Source of the DNA: Congeria kusceri
Lineage: Eukaryota; Mollusca; Bivalvia; Myida; Dreissenidae
Direction of reading: 5' to 3'
Length of the DNA stretch: 64,000 bases
NCBI GenBank assembly: GCA_027627225.1
Contig: CM051038.1
Location: 45,530,843-45,594,842, forward strand
The notes under the pieces were generated by a model. It was not told the DNA's origin and did not search any database. It was given only the letters and a program-made list of their open reading frames with translations. This document shows, one piece after another, positions 12,097-24,500 of the stretch (positions are counted from its first letter, which is position 1; each line of letters opens with the position of its first letter). The translations under genes were made by a program, and so were the position numbers.

Positions 12097-12147
12097 TGCA
12101 TTTATGTAATGTATCGGTGATTTTTTCTGTATATGTTTAAATGATTA

Positions 12148-13920
12148 CAGAATATTTCACTTGTTAATGTGTATGTTTTTTCCTTATTTTTAACAGTGGA
12201 ACATGTAACTGACACACATTATGATTAATTTTAAAACATCAATTTATTAATACTGATTACGCAATAAAAATACCCCATCGTGTATAAAATACAGACTAAT
12301 AAAAAGAAAAAAAAACATTTGAATGGAATAAGAATACTTTGTTGTTGTTGTTGTTTTTTGCATGATATAAGAAATTGCTTTGCAGCTGTTTTTCCTCCAT
12401 TATATGGAAGTGCGGTGAGTAATTGAACGTCCGGAAAAAAACAGCAGTTCGAACATTAATTCATTAAAGTCACTCCGAGTTATACTGTGCACAATATACG
12501 CACAAAAAAGTAATTTGTACTGTATTTTTAAGATATTTGAAATAATCATGCGTTAATTGTCATTGTGCATCGGTCTTGTGTTTTTCACGGCCTCTGGTAT
12601 GAAAAATTTCACGGGGGTAATGTGAGAAACGCAAGACTTCCGGTTTATCTTAATGTTTTCACGGTCTTGCAAATTTCACGCTACACCGGCACACACTTCC
12701 ACGCGACCATAGTTAGATCGCATGGTGTAAATTAAAATGGTGCACACGCAGAATATTACTGAGGCAGTTTTATAAAAAAATAATATAGTAATCAAATATT
12801 GAGTAGGCCCCAGTAAAACATCAACCTCCGGGCAGAGATTTAATTGGTTACCAGAATAGCTCGTATTAAATCCCTGTCGGCACTAACCTCTGCATGACCA
12901 TAGTCAAATCACATACACATGGTGTACATTAAATTTGAGACAAAGCAGAAGAACAAACGTGTTCATCGTTAAATCATTGCTTTTTTATGTTTACTTTTTA
13001 GTTATCTCTTTCTGTTATTTTATTCACTCGTGGTGGCAGTGGTTACCAACCTATGCGCAGAGATTGAAATGTGTCCCATCAAAGCTGGTTTAAATCCCTG
13101 TCGGCACGAAGTTCCATGTGACCATAGGCAAACACTTGGAGCGAAATAAAATCGTGGACCAGCACATGATAAATACGTGGACAACGGAAAATCCTTGCGT
13201 TGTTATGTTAACATATTAATTTGTTTGTTTTTAATTTTAATTCTTAATATATACACCTGGACCAATAATGCAACATGGTTATAACAAAAAAAGATAGAAT
13301 TAAAATTGTGTACAAACTAAATCTCCAATCTCCTCATAATCGTCTACCCTGAAAACTTCCAAATCTGTAAGTTTTTAACTCTTGGTTGCAGTGGTAACTG
13401 AGAAGAGTACCAAAGGGGAAGTACTGCCAGGAGTTTGAGTGATTACTGTAAGCCGCCACGGGGAAGTTACCGCTGCTAGGGGTATGGTAAAACATACGGA
13501 AATATTTAAATGCGGGCCAGTGTGCCCATTACGACAGCAGGCTAAACGGGCTGAAAGAAGTTTGTCCTAACTCGGTGCTCTTGTAAATGTTCAGTTTTGT
13601 GTTTTGTGGTAACTGTAGTAAATAAAGTGTTTAAATGAAATGCATTTATCATGTTTACGTTGTACCAACGTGTTTTGAGTCCAATTAAACCAGATTCAAG
13701 CGCTGTCCCCTCCCATATGTAGCCAATACGATTATTTCAATATATTTTTATCTGCTACAGACATGCACTATCCATAACTTATGTTTTCTTCTATACATTA
13801 AATGTTATGAACATGTACCTATTATTTGTTTATATTAATAATTTAGAACTGCGCAAGGATTCAATTCAACCAGTTTGGCCCACAATACAGCGACCTATAT
13901 AGACTGCAGTTAAGTGCTTC
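12148..13920. repeat. Degenerate long repeats, otherwise unassigned
   Basis: Three diverged units near 12670-12760, 12818-12960 and 13045-13180 share a gcagagatt block, 'aaatccctgtcggcac' and 'gcgaccatag'-like blocks, with a period of about 220 bp. Around 13380-13640 a GC-richer stretch ends with 'gtaaataaagtg' and could be the end of an unrecognised transposon. No coding gene was seen. Confidence 0.45.
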
Positions 13921-14577
13921 GGGGGCACTATACAGTTTCTAGGGCTTCGGACTCGACCTGGTGGGGTCTGGGTTCGAACCGTCTTACACACACTGATAAT
14001 GTCAACACCTGAAAACAAAACAAAACTTATTTCAATATTGTTGTGGTTGTGGCTTCACAAACATGTAGGGAAAAGAATTATGCACACAGTTCCACTATAA
14101 TTTTAACATGTATGATCAGCCAATGTTGGAGTTCTACTGTCACCAGTTCTCGCGACCATTTCGGTGATTTTCAACGTCAATTTACAACTTTCCGGCGAAT
14201 GCGAGCACCTCAAACACTGCATGCCTGTCTGTGTAACTTACCAGGTACTTTATTGCAACTGAGCAAACTGGGGGTCAACCATTGAGATTTTCCAATAAAT
14301 TCCAATGTATGTACGCCCTTTTAAATATCCTGCAAAAATGGCGTTCAGAGCTAGGAATGCTCATTTACGAATTTTATGTGCAAGGTGACTCAACACATAC
14401 ACTGGCGTCACATTTTCGAATTCACTAAGCATGCAATAAAAAAAACTCCAGCCCTTAAATCTGATACTTACAACTTCTAAAACACTCAAAATGCTGCTCA
14501 GTTTCACTCAATCCCTATTCATTAGAATTTTCTTCCCTACATATTCGAATTTTTGGCTGAAACTGTATAGTGCCGCC
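13921..14577. mobile_element. Non-autonomous DNA element with ~19-bp TIRs and a tRNA-like block
   Basis: The left end 'gggggcactatacagtttc' and the right end 'gaaactgtatagtgccgcc' are inverted with one mismatch. The 3 bp 'ttc' flank both sides (13918-13920 and 14578-14580). A TIR with a CACTA core and a 3-bp duplication recalls CACTA/EnSpm or Harbinger-like elements, but the superfamily is not decided. At 13940-13985 a degenerate tRNA-like stretch contains a perfect box-B-type 'gggttcgaacc'. No transposase frame is present; an 80-codon open frame inside is incidental. Confidence 0.65.
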
Positions 14578-14899
14578 TTCACTAAAACAAAAGTGATGGG
14601 TGTTTTGTAACAAAATACGACTTTGTCAGAATCGCCAATTTCATATGATAATCGTTATACACAAAGGTATCCTATTGATCGCGCAAATTCTATGACGATT
14701 AAAATAGAGATTTAAACGAAGCGTTTCAGGGTCAACATTGCTTAAAACCGTCATTGTTGCATCATTTTGTTAGAGCTAGGCTCGCGAATTAAACATATAC
14801 TGCACCATGGTAACTTATCAAATGTATTTCTGGACTAGTCGCACTCGAAAGACATGCGTCAGCAGAACTGCTATAAATCGTAACACAATGAACAACTAA

Positions 14900-15346
14900 C
14901 AATCTCATTAAATCATCTCCAGTCTGGCGCTTGTATTTTATCCGCTGACTGGATCTGATGACTTCGCATTAAGGGTCACGTTCAGATAACCTTTTCAGGA
15001 GCCAATCAAACTGTTGCCTTCGAAATGTTGTGGTATGACTTCATATATAAACCACACATACTATACACGAAATTAACGTGAACTTTGGATATTTACCCGC
15101 CTAAGATACCACTATACCCATTGTTATCCATGTGAAAATTAAATGTAAATAAATGATTTATTCTCGAGGATCAGCTGGAAATGCATCACTTTTTCGAAAG
15201 CAGTAGTCAAGCATTGCTCTGCAAAAGGCAATTTCATTGGGCGCAGCATGGCCGATATTTTATTGTTCGGAAGGTCATTTGGACGTTACCTGTTCTACGA
15301 TGTCTTCAGATCCTAACAATGTTAGGATTTGATTTTAATGAGATTG
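14900..15346 (+). mobile_element. MITE with 9-10-bp target duplications (Mutator-like), copy A
   Basis: The 447-bp element begins 'caatctcattaaat' and ends 'tttaatgagattg', forming terminal inverted repeats of about 12-17 bp. It is flanked by 'aacaactaa' (14891-14899) and 'aacagctaa' (15347-15355), a 9-bp duplication with one mismatch. The reverse-orientation copy at 55519-55960 is similar along its whole length. Nine-to-eleven-bp duplications are typical of Mutator-like elements. The 102-codon open frame starting at 15181 lies mostly inside it and is not a gene. Confidence 0.88.
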
Positions 15347-15674
15347 AACAGCTAACAGAGGTTACAGACCACTTTATTTATTACGTATTTGTATTTGGAA
15401 TTATCCAACTGGATCTACTGGGATATTTGTCTCACCACACTAACATGGCGGCACGCATGAGCACGGTGCCCACATTCCTTTTACTATAATTGAACTGAAT
15501 TGCGCCACGTGACTCGCAGTCATAAGTGAAACCGATACCCTGCCAGTGATTTAGTATCTTCTACCTGAATTGCGATTAGAAGGGAAACATCGTATACCTA
15601 ATCTATGTAACTTCAATTATGTAATTGCATTATATTATTAACCTATATGTAATTGAAAACCGCATCATTCTCGC

Positions 15675-15770
15675 TATCATCATCATCATAGCAGCAGCAC
15701 CACCATCATCATCATCAGCAGCTTCAGCAGCAAAATCATCATCATCATCGTCGCCGTCGTCGTTGAAATC
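15675..15770. repeat. Compound CAT/CAG/CGT microsatellite
   Basis: Runs of 'catcatcat', 'cagcagcag' and 'cgtcgccgtcgtcg' follow one another with no coding context. Confidence 0.9.
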
Positions 15771-17489
15771 ATCAATCTTGTTTTTATTAGCATGGTCGTA
15801 ATTTATTCTCAGAAAGTTGCACCATAACGGCAGTTTAGATAACTAGGAAACATACTTTAACACAGAAAATGACATAAATAAACATCCTAAACCAAATGTA
15901 TAGACATATTAGCATCATTCACTCACTTATAATTATTCGTATTAAGTAGACTACCACAGCAGCCGCCTACGCATTATAGTTCCAAGGTACAAGGTATATC
16001 AGAATATGATGCGTGTGTTACTACGCTGGAACTGATCCAAAGATTACGACGTTCTAGCAACGTTGGTGGCAGATTCTCGGATATTTGTCTCGCCGCTTTA
16101 CCTGTCAGCATGAATGACGGGCGCCGTCAATAAAGCGCGCATTGGCGGGAAAAACGCGCCGCACCCTGCCACCTTAGGCCAGAGTTTGTTAAGTGTTAGT
16201 TTCTCTGGTACGATCGTTTTTTAGACATGAATAAAGGAATACAACTATTGTACATTTTTAATATACCAAAAAAAGGAAACACAATATTCCTTGAACTTCA
16301 GTTAAAGTGTATTAAGACTGAGAAACATAAAATATTTCAACGTAAATCAAGATGACTTTATATGCAGGTTTATTTAACAAACGTTGCATTGTGTGATTGT
16401 TGTTATTGTCATGTTCACAGCGAAACAGATGTGCTTATAATATAATTGTACCGTTATTTTATTTTCGCCTGCAACTGGACAGTTATCCAAAAAGCGTCTG
16501 AGAAATTAAAAAAAATATCTTCCCTTAGCCAGCGGCGTTGCCGCTGTTCTGTGTATGCAGTAACTATGGATACATATTTGCATTTATGACAGCTTTCTCG
16601 ATAATTGAAACGGCAACGTTGTTGTTGCTTCCAGATTCTGAGGCATAATCCTCACGTCTGCATTCTGAATGAAAGCATTAATAATATATTAGAGATGGAT
16701 AGATGCTACGTTACTATGATACGTTACGTCAGCGGGAATCATCCACTGTTGGTACCATTTAGTTTCTCCTCACTTACACTATACCAGTTAGTAAAAGTAC
16801 GATCTACCCCCTTAAATAAACTATTCTGAAATAAAACATTTATGGATAAATTTTAGTGTGCAATTGGAAGACGACAACACCACCTTCTTGTTCCATACAG
16901 GATCTTCTGTGTCGGTATCATCGTTACATGCATATCTAATGTTTCTGCTTTTCCGATTCGTGTATTCTATAAATGGGATGTTCTTTAAGAACGAATACAA
17001 TTAAGTTTATTTTGTACTGGTAAGTGCAATTCAAATGCATGGTGTTTGTTTTTTCGTTTATGAAAGATGTTTGTTTTATTGAAACTCCCAATATTTACCC
17101 GATATTCTCTATTCCCAGTACTACAACGCAATACCTTTGCCTGTCGCCACTAAGGTCAGCGCGGTACATGGGGCTCTTGAAAACAACTAACTCATTGACC
17201 GATTTACACAACCCAGCTTGACTTCATTACCTGTAGAGCAAACAAGAGCCAACGTTTCCAGAAGGTACTATTACGTGAAATCTAGCCTTTCCCATGAGTG
17301 AGATTTGCATGCGCGCGGAGCCAAGGTGGAGTGTGAAAGAACCCTAGTAGCTCTGGGGTAATGTGTTTAGTCTTATTTCCTACACTTTATCTTTAAGTTT
17401 CTACCTGTATAGTGGGAGTCCTAAGTTTTCCACATCTGTGTATCATCCATGATATCATTGTGATATCTTGTTATTAACCTAATGGAACT
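15771..17489. other. Unassigned sequence
   Basis: Short open frames occur on the plus strand, but none has a domain or splice signals that I can support. No copies of the repeat families described elsewhere were noticed. Confidence 0.35.
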
Positions 17490-17890
17490 CCTCCACATTT
17501 GTATCATAATCTTCATCACCCTCATTACCATCATCATTATTTAATTTAGCATCGTCCTCATTTTTTCTCAGTCATTTTTCCGTCTTCATCAACACATGTA
17601 AGATCATCATTAAAACGATGACTACCATGCTGATCATGCTGATCATCATCATTATGATCATCATGATCATGATCGTCATCATCAACATCACCATCGTCGT
17701 CACCATTATCATCGTCATCTTCATCATTATAATTGTCATCATCATCACCATCATCATCATCATCGTCATCATTATGAACAACAACAACATAATGTAATTA
17801 ATACCATCACAATTGATATGTATCATCATCATCAGCATCGACATCAGTATTATCTTTATCGTCATCACAACACCATTATCAACAACATAA
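17490..17890. repeat. ATC/ATG imperfect microsatellite
   Basis: About 400 bp of interrupted 'catcatcat' and 'gatcatcat' units. On the opposite strand this yields a methionine-rich open frame that is an artefact. Confidence 0.92.
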
Positions 17891-18335
17891 TTACCTTCTC
17901 CATCATTTTCCGATTGCTATTGCTGTACATTTATGTCAATACAGTGTATTATGATGAACTATAAATGTTTTAATATTATTGCCAAGTATTTTATAATTTG
18001 TGGGCTTCACACACATTTAAACCACAACAACCGTGACGTGTTCTTTTGTGTAGAACAAGACAAGAGGGCAACTCGGTTTGCAATAATTCCATTGGTGGAA
18101 ATTAATGCGCATTCTGCGATATGTCGATTAATTGTGATATATATGGAATATCTGTAAATAGAGGACAGGCATGTGATCGTCCAAAAGTATTGCCCATCGC
18201 TATAACAGCAACATTTACCACAGGAAAACTTTACCAACTCTTAGTTGTCATGCTTCGAAACTTAATTTTCGTTTATCATTAATTGCCCGATACCAACAAA
18301 TCAGTTTGTATTAGCTAATGGTTGAATGCTAATAA

Positions 18336-18778
18336 TAATCAGTGTATTGGTCCGCCATAAAATCTCTTATCATAATCTGACTAGTGTTCAAAGCTAATGG
18401 TTGAATGCTTAAACGCGTGTTTTCCCAGCTCGAGCTTTATGTTCATAACTGTAAAGGGACCCATACACTTTCAATGAAATGGTAAAAAATATGGTCAATG
18501 ATTGGCATTGACAATTCTATTGAAGTGTGGGGGCTATATTGACGATTGATGCAATATATTGAGAAAATTGTAAAATCGCAGATATAAGTTGAGAGTCTGT
18601 CACTAATATGGCAAAGTGGTAGAATGTACAAACCTTCGAGTGGGGCTATAAAATGATGCACTGTAGTGAGTTTCTTTTGCATTTAAAGGCCTAGTTTAAG
18701 GACTGTCTGGCCACTCCATGGGGTACTCCACTCAGTGTATTGGTCCGCCATAAAATCTCTTATCATAATCTGCAATCG
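18336..18778 (+). repeat. Direct duplication of ~40 bp, 397 bp apart
   Basis: 'cagtgtattggtccgcc' followed by 'ataaaatctcttatcataat' occurs at about 18338-18380 and again at about 18735-18775, nearly identical. A smaller duplication, 'agctaatggttgaatgct', lies nearby (about 18315 and 18393). This may be a local segmental duplication or direct repeats bordering an insertion. Confidence 0.7.
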
Positions 18779-20113
18779 TTTCTCTCAGCTGACTTAGCAA
18801 TATACCATTTCATACCGATCTTCGCCGAATATCTACGTACGGCTCCGAATGGTTTCCGAGTAAAATAATTCTAGATTTTAGGTATAAACAAAGCGCATGT
18901 CCGAGCTGCTGTGTATCCTAGTTATACAAAAATGCAAACGTAACAGGCTGCCCAGTTAAAGGATCTGGAAATAATATTAAATTACTCTGATTTCATATTA
19001 AAATGTCGAGATGATAACAACATACTGATCAGTTATCGTCTGGTTACAAGGTGTATTTACAAACGATAGCAGCCGCATTGATTTTATAAATAAAAAGGTA
19101 AAAATAGATCGCACTAGTGAGGATAATCGGCTATGCACAAAGCATATCGTACTTAATCAACTAATACACTGTAATATATTACATATAATACGTGTTGAAA
19201 CAGTATTTAGTCGAGCTATCCTCTATTACTTCTGGAAAACAAAAAATATACATTAATATCTATGATAATAATGGCTTTCTTTGAATTATTGACAATGACC
19301 TTCATTTTTAAAAATAGATCAACACGTGTACATGTCCAATAAACAGTTCATAGGAATCTTCCCGTATTGACCTGAAGTCTGCGTTGATGTCTAAGAAATA
19401 TTGTATGATGGCCGAAATAGTTAACTTTTACACAATATGACAATAGTTTCCCCCTTGAATATGCATGATTACGCTCAATATAGTATGATTTTTCAACAGA
19501 AATTGGCAATATTGAACTTGAATAATACGCATAACGTGTTTGAATATTGGCTCCAGGATTTCATTGGCCGAAAAAGTCACATGGTTAATCGCCACGTGAC
19601 TTTTTTTTAATTTTTTTTTATTTTACGAATATTTCCGATCTCCCTGTGAAATGGTCTATGGCTTTGTGCACTGTTTCAACATATCTCTACCTCTACAGCA
19701 GTGTATTATCTCAGCTTATAAGGGTCACCACACTGTGACCACAGTAGCGTGCCAATACACAGGGGTATAATACCCCAGATTTGGGGGGGTGGGGGTTCAA
19801 ATAAAGAACGATTAAACTACGCATTTAATGTTTTATAATATGCAGTCGTTGTTTTAAACTACCTCTGCTTTCTGAGAAAAAGTTTTCAAAGGCGCCTGGA
19901 TTTAAATAAAATGTTTTGTACATATGACATGGCATTTTAGCATTTGCATATTTCAACAGCCAATCTTTCACCCAGTAGTTCTATTTTCTTGTTTATATTG
20001 TATATGCCAGCACAGAAACACAAAACTACAACAGGACAGGTCCTTGTCTGACTCGTATTCAAATCATAAATTAAACAACATATTAATAAAATAATTGTAC
20101 AGTTTGTGCCACA
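18779..20113. other. Unassigned AT-rich sequence
   Basis: No exon, RNA gene or known repeat was recognised. In particular, I looked here on the minus strand for a TGF-beta cystine-knot exon and did not find one. Confidence 0.35.
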
Positions 20114-20212
20114 AAACTAATGTCAATTAAATCCAAACAAATTGACCATAAAATTTAAAATTCAATTTTCAATTTTATGGTCAATTTGTTTGGATTTAAT
20201 TGACATTAGTTT
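20114..20212. repeat. Perfect 41-bp inverted repeat (hairpin)
   Basis: The arms 20114-20154 and 20172-20212 are exact reverse complements (left arm begins 'aaactaatgtcaattaaatc') with a 17-base loop. Perfect arms in old AT-rich DNA suggest a recent origin or gene conversion. No second copy was noticed in the window. Confidence 0.9.
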
Positions 20213-21535
20213 AATTGTATGGGCCGCTTAGTAACACAACATCACACATATGCGTATATGTACATTTATTCAGCTTCATTATTAAATTTTGTATTTACAA
20301 TGCTCAATTCGACCCAATAATAAATAACCATAAATAAAACACAATGCATATATAAGGCACTTATAATGAGCATATGAATCAAATGATTACCTACAACTGT
20401 TTGAATCAAGTATGATCCAATAGAAAAAATGCAAATGCTTTTAATGTCTAAGATCAGTGATGTGCGATGATAAAATCACAGTGGAGTGAGGTAGACAAAC
20501 GAGTGACGATCTATATGATTTGAATTATTAAAATGACACTGTATATAATGTTCCTTTATTTCTAACCAAGATCTGAATCATTTGTGAAAGTATATGCCAA
20601 CAAGAATATTTCTTTAAGGACACTGATGTCTGCACATCTGTTTTACATACCAGTGGGGTATAGTTCTTATTGTATTACCATAAACCAAACATGTCAAGAC
20701 AATGTTCTGTATTATATTTTTATTATTTTATGCTGAATATTGTTAACTTAGTAAGAAATAAAGTTATCCGGTATAGCACTTACTTTTAAACCCAGTGTCG
20801 ACCATGTCTTGTACTATGTTTCATTGTTGTATAATTAACAACGTTCTTTTTGTCAAGGGCAAATCGTAAAGAACTAAAGTATCATACATAGCACTTATTT
20901 CAAAACCTAAAGTAACAAAGTAACATCAATATTTGAAACAATAAGCTATCAACTAAACACTATTATCTATAAATGGGTTGTTAAAATATACGAGAGATCT
21001 CATGTTATCGTTTACATAATTCAATCTGAAACACAAACAAATCAATTACCTTTTGTCGACAAAATTAAGTTACATTATAACAAAACCGCTGAATGGTTCT
21101 TGATCTTTCTTAAATGCATTACGTGTTGAAACATAAAAATAAACACAGACAATCTGTATTCCATTTTCAATACCAATTTCTAAAATAATAATATGTACTA
21201 TTTTTGGACGTTGTGAGATGCATGAAAATGCTCCATACATATCAAAGCCGATTTAAACACAATCTGAAATACACCATTATTACAACAAATGTACACGACC
21301 AAAACGGTTTATCGACAAATCATAGTTCCAAAGTTGCCAAATCGTAATCTATTGATTTGGCCAATCTTGGCCGTCCCTAGTTACACTATTTTGACACTTG
21401 ATGGTCAGGTTTGTATTGCAGTTTATATATGATACTGCAAGGTGGTGATTTTCAACAAATCTGATTATTGTTAATTCTTTCGAAATACGTTTGAGATCGA
21501 ATTCCATTACTCGCCAATTCTCAGCAAATAACGCC
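20213..21535. other. Possible 3' region of the TGF-beta-like gene
   Basis: This lies downstream of the last predicted coding base of the minus-strand gene. Candidate minus-strand AATAAA signals exist near 20270, 20550 and 20720, but none can be chosen from sequence alone. No cystine-knot domain was found. Confidence 0.3.
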
Positions 21536-21543
21536 TTATGAAT
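21536..21543 (-). CDS. TGF-beta-like gene, candidate terminal exon with early stop
   Basis: A strong acceptor (a pyrimidine tract ending 'tttttctttcag') precedes 21543. In the phase set by exon 6 it reads Tyr-Ser-stop. In a different phase the same stretch is open for 65 codons ('IHKALFAENWRVMEFDL...'), without resemblance to a TGF-beta ligand. The stop is therefore either the real end, a frame-breaking change, or evidence that the true next exon is elsewhere. Confidence 0.45.
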
Positions 21544-24500
21544 CTGAAAGAAAAAGGCAAAACAATCTTTATTGAGTTGATATAATTTACGTATTGCTTG
21601 AATTGCATAACAAGAAATTTATATTTAGACCAACACATACATTTGAAGTTCAAACAAGTTGAACCAATCCACAATTCGATGAACCAGTCAGTTCATTTAA
21701 AAATAACAGCATTTTGTTTGAGAAATAAAAAAAAAACATATCGGATTGGTGATGTCAATATAACAACATTGAATAAATAAAACTTAACAGGGACTAGAAT
21801 AATTTTAATCGCTTGTCTTCGTTAGTTTACCGCTGTTTTGAAAGCCACAGTAATTCAATGACTTAGAGAACTGCTTCGATACGATCTTTAACAGACATAC
21901 CGGCATGGCTTTAATGAGTGTATATATTTAATTATATCAAGAAAAAAGCAACTTACAATCTAAACGGCTGGTTGTCGTTGTTGTGATTTCCAGAACGGGG
22001 GAGTAATTCGGATCGGCAGGTTCTTCGTAACTGGCCTCCGACGGGGAGGCGTCATCCGTGCATTCATATTCTGTATATTTAAATCATGTAATCAATCAGT
22101 TTTAAAGGGAAACTGCATTTCACATTCAGAAGAAACATACGAAATAAATGTACTATATTGAGCCAATATAAATGTAATAATAATTAAATAGTGTACATAA
22201 AGTCAAACAATGCGAACTATAAGAAACGTGTATAACCCCTTTTTTAGTGCTTTTAATGACTGTTTTCAAATACTCGTATATGTTACTATATTTTAGATTC
22301 TTGTATAGCGTGTACGTGTTATTATCCACCTTAATACTTTCAACTATAGGAATAAATATGCTTATAAGTATAAGTTTGGTCATTTTATAAATGCACGTTT
22401 CACTTTAAAAGGTTATAAACTATGTCTATAGTATTTAAATCTACAAATGCGAAAACAAAAATGGATTTTGCAATAAGTTCAAAAAAAAGTTGATCCTGTA
22501 TTTATAAAAATGGTCCATATTTCAGAGAGTGTTCTTTGTTTTTCGGCATTCAATAACTATGATATCAGAACGGTAACTGGTGGCGGTGCCTAATATGCAA
22601 GCTTATCGTGCAATAAGTAGCGTGCAGTATATTGACATTTAGTTGTAATTTATACCCACGCTACTTATTGCACGGTAAGATTGCAACATTCGGATCGCAT
22701 CATGTGACCTTGTGACACCGCTAAATTTGGAAAAGACACAGATGTCAAGCACGTCAGACATCACGTGACATCTAGGAACTGCCCATTGGGCTAAATAACT
22801 TGTAGCACCCTTTGACCTCAATATGTTAATTATTTTATCACATGACTTTTAATGACTGTTTAATATACACTCTGTTCTGACATAACAAAAAGATATATAT
22901 AAAAAATTATGGTCTATATTAACAAGACCGACACTACGACTAAATATGTTTCAAATGTTATATTTGACAGCGACGTCATATTTTTATAAAGGAATTCGTG
23001 ACAAAATATGAGATAATACATCTTCTAATGTATTTATGTTATATTTACCAACTTGAAAAATAAGACATATGTGAGCTATGTTTTGACGTATAATCGTATG
23101 GTGCATTACTATAAGCTTTAAAATAAACTTGTAAATCTGTAATACTTCAGCTGTTTTTTAAGTTTCTGCTTTGAATTGCCCCTTCCAAGGTGGTGATCCC
23201 AGTTTTAATCATTTGTTTATGTTTTGTGTAGTGTTGTGCGTATTGTCCCGTTTCGTATAGGCAATTGGTCACTTGCCTCAAATAAATGACCTGCGGATGT
23301 TAATAAGGGTTTCTCTCCATGTGATGTCTCAGGAGTTTCATTATTCTTATATTTAATAAAGTATGGACCTTCTGTGCGTACTGTGCAAAAAGGCGATATA
23401 CGCATGCCAAAGAGCTAAATATAGGAATAATTAAACTCAAGAGACTTCATCCGGAGAGAAACACTTATTACCATCCGTTATTCCTTTATTTAAGGCAAGT
23501 GACCAATTGCCTATACAATACAGGACAATACATGCAACACAAAAACAAAACATAAACATGATTAAAACTGGGCCTTGGAACGGTCAATGCAAAGAATTGG
23601 GGGGTTTAAACCGGTTTAAAGGCATGCCGAACCTCAGAATTAGCCCAGAATTAATCACAAAATACGCACTTGAAAATAAACGTTAACCTCATAGCATTGC
23701 AATTCAAATTAAATAGAATCTAGTAACAAAAGAGAATATTAATTCAATTGGATTACAATTTAATTACTTAATGGCTTAATGTTCACCAGAGCAACAGAAT
23801 TGCAACTTTTGGATACACGATGAAATGAAGTAAATACAATTATCAGCTAAATCCCTGATAAGAATAGGCATCCGTATAAGCATACCTGTGGGAATCGAGC
23901 ACACAGTTGGATCGATGATGGTCTTTGCATCTAGCACATTCTCCTCCATGTCTCGCACGTGAACTTCGAAGCCGCCATTTTTACGACCACGTGTCATCAC
24001 ACGATTGACCGCCTCGGTCACTTGCAGCGTGACCCATCGGGCTGTATCCCACGTGACCATCTTGGCGTCAATCAATCTCATGTTGCTATGGCGCACTGCA
24101 AAATGAATTAAAATTAAATTAAAAAAAAACTACTACATGGCATCGATAACTTACCGTACTGCATGAAAGTCAAAAAAATGCATACCTGCTAATATAACCG
24201 GAGATTGCTTTAAAGTATTTTTTTTTAATTTGGTATTGTTTTCTGAACATGTGACCATCACATACTTATTTATTTTCCATCAGGAATTAAGAAATAATTC
24301 TATAAACATATAGAAAAAAATCAACGAATTTGTTAAAACAGCTCGTTTCTACTACTATTTTTACAACCCCCACAAACACTACCATTACTACAACAAATAT
24401 AGTGAATTCCACTTACATCTCGCGTGCGACCTTATTGGTTTTCGGTACTGGTAGATTTTTATGTGAAGTCTGGAGGTGCTGTGGTCGGCATCGTACGCAC

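Larger units (their letters stand above)
8105..12147 (-). mobile_element. 5'-truncated non-LTR retrotransposon (LINE), split by an LTR insertion
   Basis: The minus strand carries a reverse transcriptase (12096-10449) that continues at 9301-8473 on the other side of an inserted element. The 3' end at 8105-8135 has a short tandem tail of 'ttgaatc' units, as many LINEs do. The apurinic endonuclease domain expected upstream is absent: an in-frame stop lies just above the first methionine and nothing endonuclease-like follows, so this is a 5'-truncated copy. A one-base frameshift near 8705 separates the last ~75 codons. It belongs to the broad Jockey/CR1/I group, but I cannot assign the clade. Confidence 0.9.

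Noticed and set aside
13940..13990. tRNA gene
   Set aside because: Box B is good but acceptor, D and anticodon stems do not form; it is a tRNA-like remnant.
15181..15489. 102-codon open frame
   Set aside because: Most of it lies inside the MITE at 14900-15346, and the second MITE copy does not preserve the frame.
17572..17868. Methionine-rich open frame
   Set aside because: It is a translated ATC/ATG microsatellite.
19060..19090. 'QCGCYR' followed by a stop on the minus strand, like a TGF-beta ligand C-terminus
   Set aside because: An in-frame stop lies a few codons upstream and no other ligand cysteines precede it.
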